Assembly: GCA_002438345.1 (NCBI GenBank)
Contig: DJUJ01000226.1
Coordinates: 11,331-18,084 of the forward strand
Direction: 5' to 3'
Source: Paenibacillus sp. UBA6285
GTDB lineage: Bacteria > Bacillota > Bacilli > Paenibacillales > Paenibacillaceae
DNA: 6,754 nucleotides
The stretch's first letter is position 1. Every line of letters starts with the position of its first letter. The notes below the pieces were generated by a model. It searched no databases. It worked only from the letters and a program-made list of their open reading frames with translations, and was not told where the DNA came from. Of the stretch, positions 1 to 6,544 are shown in pieces. The position numbers and the translations under genes were made by a program.

Positions 1-99
1 CCCAAAAATCTCTCCCTTAGGAATTGAAAAAGACACATCTGTTAACGCATCCTTTTGTCCGAATCTCTTGCGGATACGTTCTACCTGGATAACATCCAT
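1..99 (-). CDS. ABC transporter ATP-binding protein, N-terminal fragment
   Basis: Only the first 33 codons are in the window; the gene continues past the left edge. The visible residues read MDVIQVERIRKRFG, then a stretch with DVSFSIPKGEIFG. This is the standard opening of an ABC nucleotide-binding domain (first beta strands, then the 'V.F.I..GEIFGLLGPNG' run-in to Walker A), and the sequence is cut just before Walker A would appear. The ATG at 97-99 is preceded by AAGGATGTGGGG. The gene lies 104 bases downstream of the LytTR/pseudo-ABC regulator on the same strand, with no clear terminator between, so the two are probably co-transcribed and a permease gene is expected further left. From family knowledge, such proteins power ABC-2 type drug or peptide transporters at the inner face of the membrane. 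The substrate cannot be told from this fragment. Confidence 0.85.
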   Translation of the reverse strand, partial: MDVIQVERIRKRFGQKDALTDVSFSIPKGEIFG

Positions 100-203
100 T
101 AACCCCACATCCTTAGCATTGATGGCTTAAATATATAAAGAATGTATGCTTCCCGCCATCAAAACCCGCTGAAATGTAGCTGTTATGGCCTGAATGGTAC
201 CCT

Positions 204-1139
204 TTAAATGTTCAGAAGTGCTTTTAATTCCTGCAATTTGGATCGGGATAACGGAACCACGGCATCCTGACCTGTATTTAACCGCAAGCTGTAACTATTC
301 TTCGTCCAAGTAATAATCTCTCTTACTTTTTGTAGATTAACGATGTAGGAGCGGTGACACCTAAAAAACCCGAAATTCAGTAACCTCTGCTCCAGCTCGG
401 TTAGCGTCAGCGCACAGTCATAATTCTCCCCGCCCACGTGAACAAGGATCGAACCCTCTACACTTTCTATAAAATCAATTTCAGGCGGATTAAATAGAAT
501 CACCTTGTCATTTCGTTTGGTAGAGATCTTCTGCAAGGTGATATTGGGCTCGTCCTGTTTCTGTACTTCCTGCTTATCCTCTTCGGAGTCCCGGATATCG
601 AGCGGATGAAATCCGGACTCGTTCAACCGGTAAATGGCATCACAGGAAATCAGGGCATCCTCTAAATTCGAAGTTAGAATTAAAATCTGCTTTTCTTTCG
701 ACAGGTCATCCATAATCCGTTTAAATTGACGGCGATCTTGCTCTTCCAGGTAAAAGTAAGGTTCCTCCAGTACAAGTGTAGGCTGATGCGCAAAAAAGAC
801 ACGCAACAAGGTCACATACATCCTTTTCGATGAGCTTAGATCCTTGATTTTCACCTTTCGTTCTTCTTTTAATGCAAAATACTCCATGAGCGAAGCGGCA
901 CGCTCATTCCTCTCCGTTACTTGGCTTAGAAAGGTTATAAGCTCTTCCACCGTTAAACGCATATACTCGCTTTGCTGCGCCCGAAATAAATGGAATTGGG
1001 CATGATCCACTAATTGATTCATTAAAAGCTGCTTTCGCTTCAAGTCCGTTATAATGCCCACCGATTGGTCTGGTGTCATATTGAATTCGATCTTCGGGAG
1101 AAATAATTCCCCATCTTCATACATTGGTTGAAATTGCAT
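204..1139 (-). CDS. LytTR-family transcriptional regulator with degenerate ABC-ATPase domain
   Basis: This 311-residue protein fuses a remnant ABC-ATPase domain (about residues 1-185) to a LytTR DNA-binding domain (about 212-311). The ABC part keeps the shape but not the chemistry. Walker A is absent around residues 24-39, the signature is LSSSK (101-105) instead of LSGGQ, and the Walker B region reads LVLEEPYFYLE with E in place of the usual aspartate. The H-loop position is SN. ATP hydrolysis is therefore unlikely. The LytTR domain is well preserved (for example FFRCHRSYIVNL near 258-269 and VPLSRSKLQEL near the end). A longer reading from 1181 is possible, but ATG 1139 has a perfect AAGGAGG at 1145-1151 with 5-base spacing, and 1181 lies inside the promoter -10 box. 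Fusions of this kind are known regulators of adjacent ABC transporters in Bacilli, and an ABC ATPase gene follows here. Inferred role: transcriptional control of that transporter, perhaps sensing it through the dead ATPase domain. Confidence 0.88.
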   Translation of the reverse strand: MQFQPMYEDGELFLPKIEFNMTPDQSVGIITDLKRKQLLMNQLVDHAQFHLFRAQQSEYMRLTVEELITFLSQVTERNERAASLMEYFALKEERKVKIKDLSSSKRMYVTLLRVFFAHQPTLVLEEPYFYLEEQDRRQFKRIMDDLSKEKQILILTSNLEDALISCDAIYRLNESGFHPLDIRDSEEDKQEVQKQDEPNITLQKISTKRNDKVILFNPPEIDFIESVEGSILVHVGGENYDCALTLTELEQRLLNFGFFRCHRSYIVNLQKVREIITWTKNSYSLRLNTGQDAVVPLSRSKLQELKALLNI

Positions 1140-1180
1140 ACCGTCCTCCTTGTCAGTGCCGTTACAGGATATATATAACA

Positions 1181-1209
1181 ATTATAATGTTCGAATACTT
1201 TTTTGTCAT
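1181..1209 (-). promoter_or_regulatory. Vegetative (sigma-A type) promoter of the LytTR/ABC operon
   Basis: On the minus strand the sequence shows ATGACA (1204-1209, 5 of 6 matches to TTGACA), a 17-base spacer, and a perfect TATAAT (1181-1186). The start of transcription would fall near 1174, leaving a leader of about 35 bases before the ATG at 1139. An 8-base direct repeat TGTTATAT lies on each side of the promoter, at 1223-1230 (upstream of -35) and 1173-1180 (over the expected transcription start), with starts exactly 50 bases apart. It could be an operator, possibly for autoregulation, but that is inference. Confidence 0.78.
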
Positions 1210-1589
1210 TTTATAGCGGAAGATATAACAGCGTCTTCTCTAAGCCATATCAGTGTTTATCATATACTTTACATCGGACATCCTGTTCGGTTTTGGAAAT
1301 AGCTTGTAATCCCATCTTCAATTCCCCTAAGAACCCTTCAGTTGGGAAGCGGGATTGACATATTCGTCAGTTCCATCGTACAGTCGCATTTATAAACCTT
1401 GCTGGAGAAAAAATAACTTTTTGCATAATTGTTGATTCCGTATTCCAAAAATAAAATTCACATCAAATAACCAGTGGTGTTGTAATAAGCAGATTTTTTT
1501 CATTGGACCTAAATCTTTTTTAATGCCATAAAACATAATGAACGCAATGAAGGCTTCCTCCGTTATTTCGATACTCGATTAAAACACAA
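1210..1589. other. Gene-poor intergenic stretch
   Basis: No convincing gene is present. The only open frames are short. On the minus strand a 48-codon frame runs from ATG 1536 to the stop at 1390-1392 (it begins MFYGIKKDLG), and it is immediately followed in the same frame by a 20-codon frame beginning MRLYDGTDEY (ATG at 1389, stop at 1327-1329). A GGAGG sits near 1556-1560, but it is about 19 bases from that ATG, too far to serve it. I recognise neither peptide. They may be remnants of a decayed gene or chance frames. Confidence 0.4.
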
Positions 1590-1590
1590 A

Positions 1591-1638
1591 TGACCCGTAA
1601 GAGGGTCACTTTTTTCAAAGTTTCCATCTTACGGGTCA
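1591..1638. terminator. Nested inverted repeat, bidirectional terminator-like
   Basis: Two overlapping hairpins share one arm. TGACCCGTAAGA (1591-1602) pairs perfectly over 12 bases with TCTTACGGGTCA (1627-1638), while TGACCC (1591-1596) also pairs with GGGTCA (1603-1608) across a six-base loop. On the plus strand the short hairpin is followed by cTTTTTT (1610-1615), a classic intrinsic terminator. On the minus strand either hairpin is followed by TTTGTGTTTT (1581-1590), a weaker but workable U-rich tail. No plus-strand gene ends here, so the useful direction is probably minus, as a backup stop upstream of the LytTR promoter. Confidence 0.6.
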
Positions 1639-1700
1639 AAGTTCAAGCCTCTACGCCAGGCTTCATTATTTTTGATGTAATTGCATTTTATAATACATGG

Positions 1701-1737
1701 AAAAAAGCAACCCGTCCGCAGTCCGCAGACAAGTTAC
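1701..1737 (-). terminator. Intrinsic terminator downstream of the sigK-like pseudogene
   Basis: On the minus strand GTAACTTGTC (1728-1737) pairs with GACGGGTTGC (1707-1716), giving ten continuous pairs including three G-U, with an 11-base loop. A run of six T follows (1701-1706). The hairpin begins 47 bases after the stop codon of the damaged sigK copy, as expected for that gene's own terminator. Confidence 0.8.
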
Positions 1738-1783
1738 TTTCTAAACACACTATAGTTTTCGGATACCACTATGTGATTATAAC

Positions 1784-1993
1784 CTCACCGCTTCGCCTTA
1801 TAAAACTCATGATAAAGCTTCATGAGCGCCCTTTTTTCTATCCGCGAAACATAACTTCGCGAGATCCCCAGCTCCTTGGCGATCTCCCGCTGCGTCCGTT
1901 CTTCTCCACCTGTATCAAGTCCAAAGCGGCCCACCACAACTTCCTTTTCACGATCATCCAGTATATCGAGATTACGATATATCTTGCTCTTCT
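1784..1993 (-). repeat. Direct repeat, left copy (sigK 3' end; partner 6545-6754)
   Basis: Positions 1785-1993 align without gaps to 6546-6754 with 190 of 209 bases identical (about 91%). The longest shared run I can see is 40 bases, starting one base beyond the stop codon (1784 and 6545). Similarity ends there on the outer side. On the other side the repeat is cut by the window edge, so its true length is unknown. The copies are in the same orientation, about 4.76 kb apart. Confidence 0.9.
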
Positions 1994-2412
1994 CATTCTT
2001 CAGATCGACTTCTTTAATGACATCATCAGCTTCGGAGCCAAGGATATCGATGAGTGTAATTTCATTACCTTCTTTGTCCGTCCCAATCGAGTCGTGCAGA
2101 GATACATCTTTACGAGTCTTCTTCAATGATCTAAGGTGCATCAGGATTTCGTTTTCGATACAACGAGCAGCAATAGTTGCCAGCTTTGTCCCTTTGTTGG
2201 GACGGTAGCTCTCGATAGCCTTAATCAGGCCGATTGTACCGATGGAGATTAAATCCTCCATGTCTTCTCCGGTATTATCGATTTTTTTGAGGATGTAAAC
2301 ACAAAGTGATGTTATTCTCATGATAAATATGATTTTATCGATTGGCTTGAATTATTTAGGCTTCATCATGATATAACGGTTAGGTCATATCTTGTTTTTT
2401 TGTAGAATCATT
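1785..2412 (-). pseudogene. sigK: Damaged second copy of sporulation sigma factor sigma-K
   Basis: The open part (1785-2321, 178 codons) matches sigma-K closely. It carries [20 protein letters not shown] (region 2), the [13 protein letters not shown] helix, the [12 protein letters not shown] linker, and a complete region 4 with helix-turn-helix [20 protein letters not shown]. Full-length sigma-K is about 234 residues with a processed N-terminus, so roughly 60-70 residues are missing. Reading further upstream in shifting frames recovers their remains: CCGTTA for PL, GATGAAGCC then AAATA for DEAKY, GAGAATAAC for EHN, and TTGTGTTTACAT for LVAH, with a 2-base deletion before the AAAAAA of KK. There is no ribosome binding site before ATG 2321. 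Two changes at normally conserved positions also suggest decay: LATIAARC for LATFAARC, and HDSIG for HDPIG. I judge it non-functional. A truncated product that still binds core polymerase cannot be excluded. Confidence 0.8.
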
Positions 2413-2840
2413 TATCTCCGATTGACTACGGCAGCTTGTAATCATCTGACCATCTTTAACAATTTGATAAAATACCGATAGCACTCAAATCGAAAGTTAG
2501 AAGGTGAATTTCTAGTGTTTTAGTGCTGGTTTACTCCACTTTCCTCAAAAAATACTATTCGTTCTCCTCTTTATAGAGTGGTAGGACAGTGAACTCTTAT
2601 GTTAACCCAAGACGAACAACAGCCATTGTTTCCTTCTTGTCCTTATGATTAATTTGTTGTAGTATTATCCACCTCTGGGGTCTGGCACAATTTTCGGGCC
2701 ATTGTTGTAAATTACTACCATCTGCCAAGGAATAATCATAACCACCCGTTGGATGGGTGGTTATGATTTAACCCACGTTGAGTAGCGAGGAAGCTATAAA
2801 CTGTTTTTCACTATGATTATAGCTGGAGGAAATTTCATTA
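2413..2840. other. Gene-free boundary between the sigK remnant and the ABC permease
   Basis: About 430 bases without a supportable gene. The 3' half holds a long perfect hairpin, listed separately. A nine-codon minus-strand frame (MAVVRLGLT, 2597-2626) has AAGGA four bases before its ATG and could be a leader peptide or chance. The segment around 2676-2698 (GGGGTCTGGCACAATTTTCG) resembles the flanks of insertion sequences by eye, but I see no paired terminal repeat and no transposase. The left limit of any imported DNA probably lies within this stretch. Confidence 0.4.
2734..2768. terminator. 14-bp perfect hairpin after the permease gene
   Basis: AATCATAACCACCC (2734-2747) pairs perfectly with GGGTGGTTATGATT (2755-2768) around a seven-base loop GTTGGAT. 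It lies 72 bases beyond the stop codon of the permease. The following minus-strand bases (ATTCC) give only a poor U-tract, so it is either a weak terminator or a 3'-end stabilising hairpin for the operon transcript. Confidence 0.55.
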
Positions 2841-3557
2841 TCAATGAGATGAATCAAGCTTTCGTTTATTAAGCATTAGCAAGAATAACACAGCGATTAT
2901 CGTACCATATAGTAATGACGCGCCTACTACCGATAATTTACTAAACAGCGTCGCCGATTCATAATCAAACAGCACATTTATAATGCTATTTAATGGGGGA
3001 AACAATATCACTGCACTTTTTAAGTCACCAGGCAGACGATCTTCAATCCCTTGTACAGAAAGCGTAATGACAATGAGAAGACCCAACATCAAGAAAGACA
3101 TTACGCGGGATCGAATGAATTTAGAACTGAACCAACAAGCTAGCGCGACCCCTAACCAAGCTGCAGCAATATGATAGATGAAGGACATGCCTAGTTCTTC
3201 GAGGCTAGGATTTCTATCAAATTTGTGGAATATGGCTGGGAATAAAATCGCATATAACGCCAACGGAATGGAAAATAACCAGCTATATAACAATTTAGAG
3301 ATATAAAGTTTGAGTAAACTTCCACTGTGTAAAAGTGTTACAGATTCCTGATTAACCGTTTCAATATCAATAAGCGTATAACCAATCACCGCAGAAACAA
3401 TAAATAAAAATATTGTTGAAAATGCATAACTGGCCATCACTGGATTGGGAACCACACTATATACAAATAGGATACCTAGGATAAAAACAAAAGTAGGTGG
3501 ACCATACCGATAAGAACGCATGAAGCAAGTATGTATGAATGATATCAGTGCAGTCAT
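2841..3557 (-). CDS. ABC transporter permease, six membrane helices (ABC-2 type)
   Basis: This is a 238-residue hydrophobic protein with about six predicted membrane segments, near residues 20-37, 44-63, 91-110, 125-144, 151-168 and 208-229, and a basic C-terminal tail (LNKRKLDSSH). It has no signal peptide or recognisable motif, and the permease call rests on topology, length and neighbour. Its ATG (3555-3557) overlaps the TGA of the ATPase gene by four bases (ATGA), which points to translational coupling. A weaker AAAGGA lies at 3568-3573. With that ATPase it would form a two-gene exporter of the BcrAB/NatAB style. In peptide-antibiotic clusters such pairs often give self-resistance or export, but the substrate here is unknown. 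A hairpin 72 bases downstream may close the operon. Confidence 0.78.
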   Translation of the reverse strand: MTALISFIHTCFMRSYRYGPPTFVFILGILFVYSVVPNPVMASYAFSTIFLFIVSAVIGYTLIDIETVNQESVTLLHSGSLLKLYISKLLYSWLFSIPLALYAILFPAIFHKFDRNPSLEELGMSFIYHIAAAWLGVALACWFSSKFIRSRVMSFLMLGLLIVITLSVQGIEDRLPGDLKSAVILFPPLNSIINVLFDYESATLFSKLSVVGASLLYGTIIAVLFLLMLNKRKLDSSH

Positions 3558-4411
3558 TGTTTCAATTCCTTTCTTGTTAGGTTGTTAATCCCTCCACCTT
3601 TATGTATAAATTCAAGTAAAAAGTCACGATAATCCTTCTGCTTAATGGTGAATAGGAGATGACCACTATCACATGTTTTCCAAGTAACGTCAGAAAATAA
3701 ACCAGAAAGACGATCCAAAGACTCCTGGTCCACTGAGCCTTCCAATTCGAAAAAAACAGTCGATTGATCTGAAGAATTATCTAAATTATCCATCAATATT
3801 CGCCCTTGTTTGATCCAGTATGTCCTACTCTCCAATTGACTTGCTAATAACGGATCATGAACAGCTGCAAGTATTGAGGTTCCATGAGATTTTATTTTCT
3901 TCAATGAGTTAAGTAAGTGGGCTGTAGATTCTTTATCTAATCCTGAAAACGGCTCATCCAGTACGAGGATATCTGGCGTTTTAATCATCGCTTGCATTAG
4001 GTTCGTTTTTTGTAACATTCCTTTAGAAAATTGAGTCATTTTCAAAGTATTGCTCTGTTCAAGACTAAAAAACTCATGCAATTCCCTAATGCGATTTTTC
4101 AGATTTTTTTTGGGAATATCAGATATTCTTCCCATGTGTGTCAGGTACTCAGTAGACGACATCCTTAGTTTTGAGAGCCGGTCAGGCGTGTAACCAATAA
4201 CTAATTTAGAATGCTTCAGTAACCTTTCTCCAGAACTTATTGGAATTAACCCACTTACAATTCGGAGCATCGTACTTTTTCCGGAACCATTGTTCCCCCT
4301 CACAATTATACAATCTCCTCTGTTAATCGTAAGAGAGACATCTGTTAACACATCTCTATTTCCGTATTTTTTCGAAACTTCTTTTAGTGTTAATAGTGCA
4401 TCCAATGTCAT
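3554..4411 (-). CDS. ABC transporter ATP-binding protein
   Basis: A 285-residue single nucleotide-binding domain with all catalytic motifs: Walker A GNNGSGKST (39-47), signature FSKGM (128-132, the variant common in ABC-2 transporters), Walker B ILVLDEPFSGLD (148-159) and H-loop AAVHD with the histidine near 185. About 80 residues follow the core and resemble the C-terminal extension of drug- or bacteriocin-type ABC ATPases. An upstream GTG at 4438 keeps the frame open, but ATG 4411 has AAAGGTGG at 4419-4426 with 7-base spacing and is preferred. The protein should sit on the cytoplasmic face of the membrane and drive the permease encoded immediately after it, which overlaps it by four bases. 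The 102 bases between the thioesterase stop and this ATG are very AT-rich. A separate promoter there is possible, but no -35/-10 pair stands out. Confidence 0.9.
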   Translation of the reverse strand: MTLDALLTLKEVSKKYGNRDVLTDVSLTINRGDCIIVRGNNGSGKSTMLRIVSGLIPISSGERLLKHSKLVIGYTPDRLSKLRMSSTEYLTHMGRISDIPKKNLKNRIRELHEFFSLEQSNTLKMTQFSKGMLQKTNLMQAMIKTPDILVLDEPFSGLDKESTAHLLNSLKKIKSHGTSILAAVHDPLLASQLESRTYWIKQGRILMDNLDNSSDQSTVFFELEGSVDQESLDRLSGLFSDVTWKTCDSGHLLFTIKQKDYRDFLLEFIHKGGGINNLTRKELKQ

Positions 4412-4513
4412 TTGTCCACCACCTTTTAAAAAAATCACTACCGTTAGATATTAACATAATAATATAATTAAAGGGATATAATGTATTTACGGGCGTTGAT
4501 TATGCTCATAAAT

Positions 4514-5218
4514 TCATGAATAAAATAAATAGTTGCAAGTCTGATTAATGATATTTAATACCTCTCTACAATGCTGCTCAATGAAAAAATGTCCGCCTTG
4601 GTACATATGAAGCTGGAAATAGTCTCCGTACAATCTCCATTCTTCAAGCTCCTCTGATGAAATTTCATCATCAAGCCCACCAAAAACAGTAATTCCGCAA
4701 TTCATTTTTTCAATAGGTTCTCGAAATGAGTAACTATCGCATATCTGAAAATCAGCTCGTATAATTGGCTCAAATAGCTCGAACAAGCTGTCATCATTTA
4801 TCATTTCAATGGGCATTCCACCTAAACTAGCTACCTTTTCTTTAAAGGCATGTCTATCTAAACAATGCATCGGTATCTCTTGTCTTGTTCTTAAATGCGG
4901 AGGCGTCATACCGGAAAGAAAAAGATGATAAGGACTTATTCCCTCCTTCTCCTTGATGTAGTTAGCCAACTCCCACGCTATTAAGCTTCCCATACTATGT
5001 CCAAACAAGACAAATGGTCCTTCGTGTAATTCTCTTCTTATTCGTTCATATAGATCTGCCACCATATCATCCATATTCGTGAAGCAAAATTCTCCTAACA
5101 GAGAACCACGCCCTTGCAATTCCACAGGGCGAAGTTCAAGGTTTGGTGAAAGATAGTTTTTCCATTTATAATAAACTGTAGCGGAGCCCCCTGCATGAGG
5201 AAATGAATATATTCTCAT
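4514..5218 (-). CDS. Type II thioesterase (nonribosomal peptide/polyketide editing thioesterase)
   Basis: A 234-residue alpha/beta hydrolase of the GrsT/SrfAD family, of the usual length. It opens with the family signature FPHAGGSA (6-13). The nucleophile elbow is GHSMGS with the catalytic serine near 75. GGLDDEIS (180-187) supplies the likely catalytic aspartate, and GGHFFIEQH (208-216) supplies the histidine. In this family the enzyme clears mis-primed acyl or aminoacyl groups from carrier-protein phosphopantetheine arms of synthetases, working in the cytoplasm as a separate protein. AAGGAG lies at 5229-5234, ten bases before the ATG. The gene starts 28 bases after the exporter stop, so the two were one operon. 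No synthetase is visible in the window, so its partner is either outside it or lost. The full triad is present and nothing suggests inactivation of the coding sequence itself. Confidence 0.9.
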   Translation of the reverse strand: MRIYSFPHAGGSATVYYKWKNYLSPNLELRPVELQGRGSLLGEFCFTNMDDMVADLYERIRRELHEGPFVLFGHSMGSLIAWELANYIKEKEGISPYHLFLSGMTPPHLRTRQEIPMHCLDRHAFKEKVASLGGMPIEMINDDSLFELFEPIIRADFQICDSYSFREPIEKMNCGITVFGGLDDEISSEELEEWRLYGDYFQLHMYQGGHFFIEQHCREVLNIINQTCNYLFYS

Positions 5219-5246
5219 TAAACTGCCACTCCTTCAAATCTGAATA

Positions 5247-6512
5247 TTAAGAAGTATGATAGGCCTCATATAACGAACGATACTTCCCCTGCTGTTTCAT
5301 TAACGTTACTGGAGAACCGTATTGTATAAGTTTTCCATCGTCAAACACAAGAACAAGATCTGAATTCTTTGTCTCATCAATTTTGTGTGTTATTGAGACC
5401 GTTGTCCTGCTTTTCATGAATTGATTCAATGCTAAACGGACTGATGTGGAAGATTCTTCGTCTAAAGCTGATGTAGCCTCATCTAATAGAAGAATTGGGG
5501 CTGATTTAAGAATTGCTCGAGCAATAGCGATGCGTTGCTTTTGCCCGCCTGAAAGACCGGCTCCTCCCTTCCCGAGGAGAGTCTGGTATCCATGTGGTAG
5601 CTCCATAATGAAATTATGAGCATAAGCTTGCTTGGCTGCTTCATAAATTTGATCTATAGTTCCCTTCATATTCCCAAATCTGATGTTCTCTTCGACAGTG
5701 CCATGGAAAATAAAAGGTTCTTGAGAAACTAATGACATCAATTCATTGCGGATTGTGGGGCTGACCTCTTCCAGGTCAACATTTCCGATTGTTATGGTTC
5801 CACTTGTCGGTCGATAAAGCCCGAGTAATAGTTTCAAAACTGTACTTTTTCCACTTCCGCTTGCACCGACAATTGAAACGTTTTGTCCTATTGGTATTGT
5901 TAAACTGGTAGTTTTTATTCCCTGGTTGCTTCTATCAAACTGAAAGGACACATCATTAAAAGATATCTCCTTTTGTGTAGTTATACGTAGTTCTTTCCCC
6001 TGCTCCTTTTCTGGTAACTCAGTCAAGAAATCTCTGATTCTCTTGGCGCCAGAAATCCCTTGTATCACTTGGGAATATTGAGTACCCAATTGCACAAGAA
6101 CGAAACTGATGTTAAATTGCAATTGAATAAATGCCATGAGCGTCCCAATATCCAGGCTACCGTGAGCGATCAAAAGCACACCTGCTACCAGCAGCCCTCC
6201 AAAACCAATGAAACCAGAGAAAGCATTAATACCATCCTTAATTGCTGCCAGTCCACTGTATGTAGTGGTATCAGAAACTAATTCGGTTGCTCCTTGTTCA
6301 TACTTTTGTTGTAAATAGCGGGTCTTGGGGGACATTTTGATAAGAAGGCTTCCATGAACAATTTCCATAAATCGTTCAGACAGAATGGCTTTGGAAGCCT
6401 GAAGTCTATTACTTTGTGCTTTTAAACGCCGATTTATAAAAACATTTATACATTGCAAGCATCCGTTAACGATAATTAATACTAAAGCAAATTGTACATT
6501 CAGCCACAACAA
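5247..6512 (-). pseudogene. 5'-truncated ABC exporter (membrane domain fused to ATPase)
   Basis: This is the C-terminal 421 residues of a half-size ABC exporter of the MsbA/Sav1866 type, which is normally about 575-600 residues. The first three membrane helices are missing. The open frame begins inside what aligns by eye with the region of helix 4 (LWLNVQFALVLIIVNG) and is bounded upstream by an in-frame TAG at 6525-6527. The only start available is a TTG at 6510-6512, with no ribosome binding site. The rest looks intact: helices near 98-117 and 121-145, Walker A GASGSGKST (216-224), Q-loop Q264, LSGGQ (320-324), Walker B ILLLDEATSALDEES (340-354) and H-loop histidine 376. Without half of its membrane domain it should not transport. 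The missing 5' end coincides with a sigK terminator, which suggests a recombination breakpoint. Such exporters commonly accompany peptide synthetase clusters, consistent with the thioesterase downstream. Confidence 0.82.
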
Positions 6513-6538
6513 AAAAGAGTCTGACTATAGACAGCCTC
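6511..6538 (-). terminator. Intrinsic terminator of the right-hand sigK copy
   Basis: On the minus strand GAGGCTG (6532-6538) pairs with CAGACTC (6517-6523) with one central G-A mismatch and an eight-base loop. Six T follow immediately (6511-6516). It begins 7 bases after the sigK stop codon. The truncated exporter reading frame begins at the end of the T-run, so sigK read-through would be the only obvious source of transcription for the exporter and thioesterase. Confidence 0.65.
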
Positions 6539-6544
6539 GATAGT

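Noticed and set aside
1645..1663. Small hairpin AAGCCT/AGGCTT as a terminator
   Set aside because: It has only a six-base stem with an interrupted T-tract (CATTATTTTTG), and it lies between two better terminators.
1676..1694. Plus-strand promoter with TATAAT at 1689-1694
   Set aside because: The nearest TTGATG is only about 11 bases upstream, and no gene follows on that strand.
1590..2208. Plus-strand open frames at 1590-2129 and 1876-2208
   Set aside because: They lie antisense to the sigma-K coding sequence and its terminators, have no family resemblance, and the first starts inside a terminator hairpin.
2676..2710. Insertion-sequence terminus around GGGGTCTGGCACAATTTTCG
   Set aside because: It resembles IS flanks only by eye. 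No matching inverted partner, target-site duplication or transposase remnant is visible.
2983..3174. Plus-strand frame of 63 codons
   Set aside because: It is antisense to the membrane permease and has no ribosome binding site or recognisable product.
4439..4513. Separate promoter for the ABC ATPase/permease pair
   Set aside because: The spacer is AT-rich with several TATA-like words, but I find no -35 element at proper spacing. Read-through from the thioesterase is equally possible.
6060..6281. Plus-strand frame of 73 codons
   Set aside because: It is antisense to the ABC exporter and looks like a shadow of that frame.
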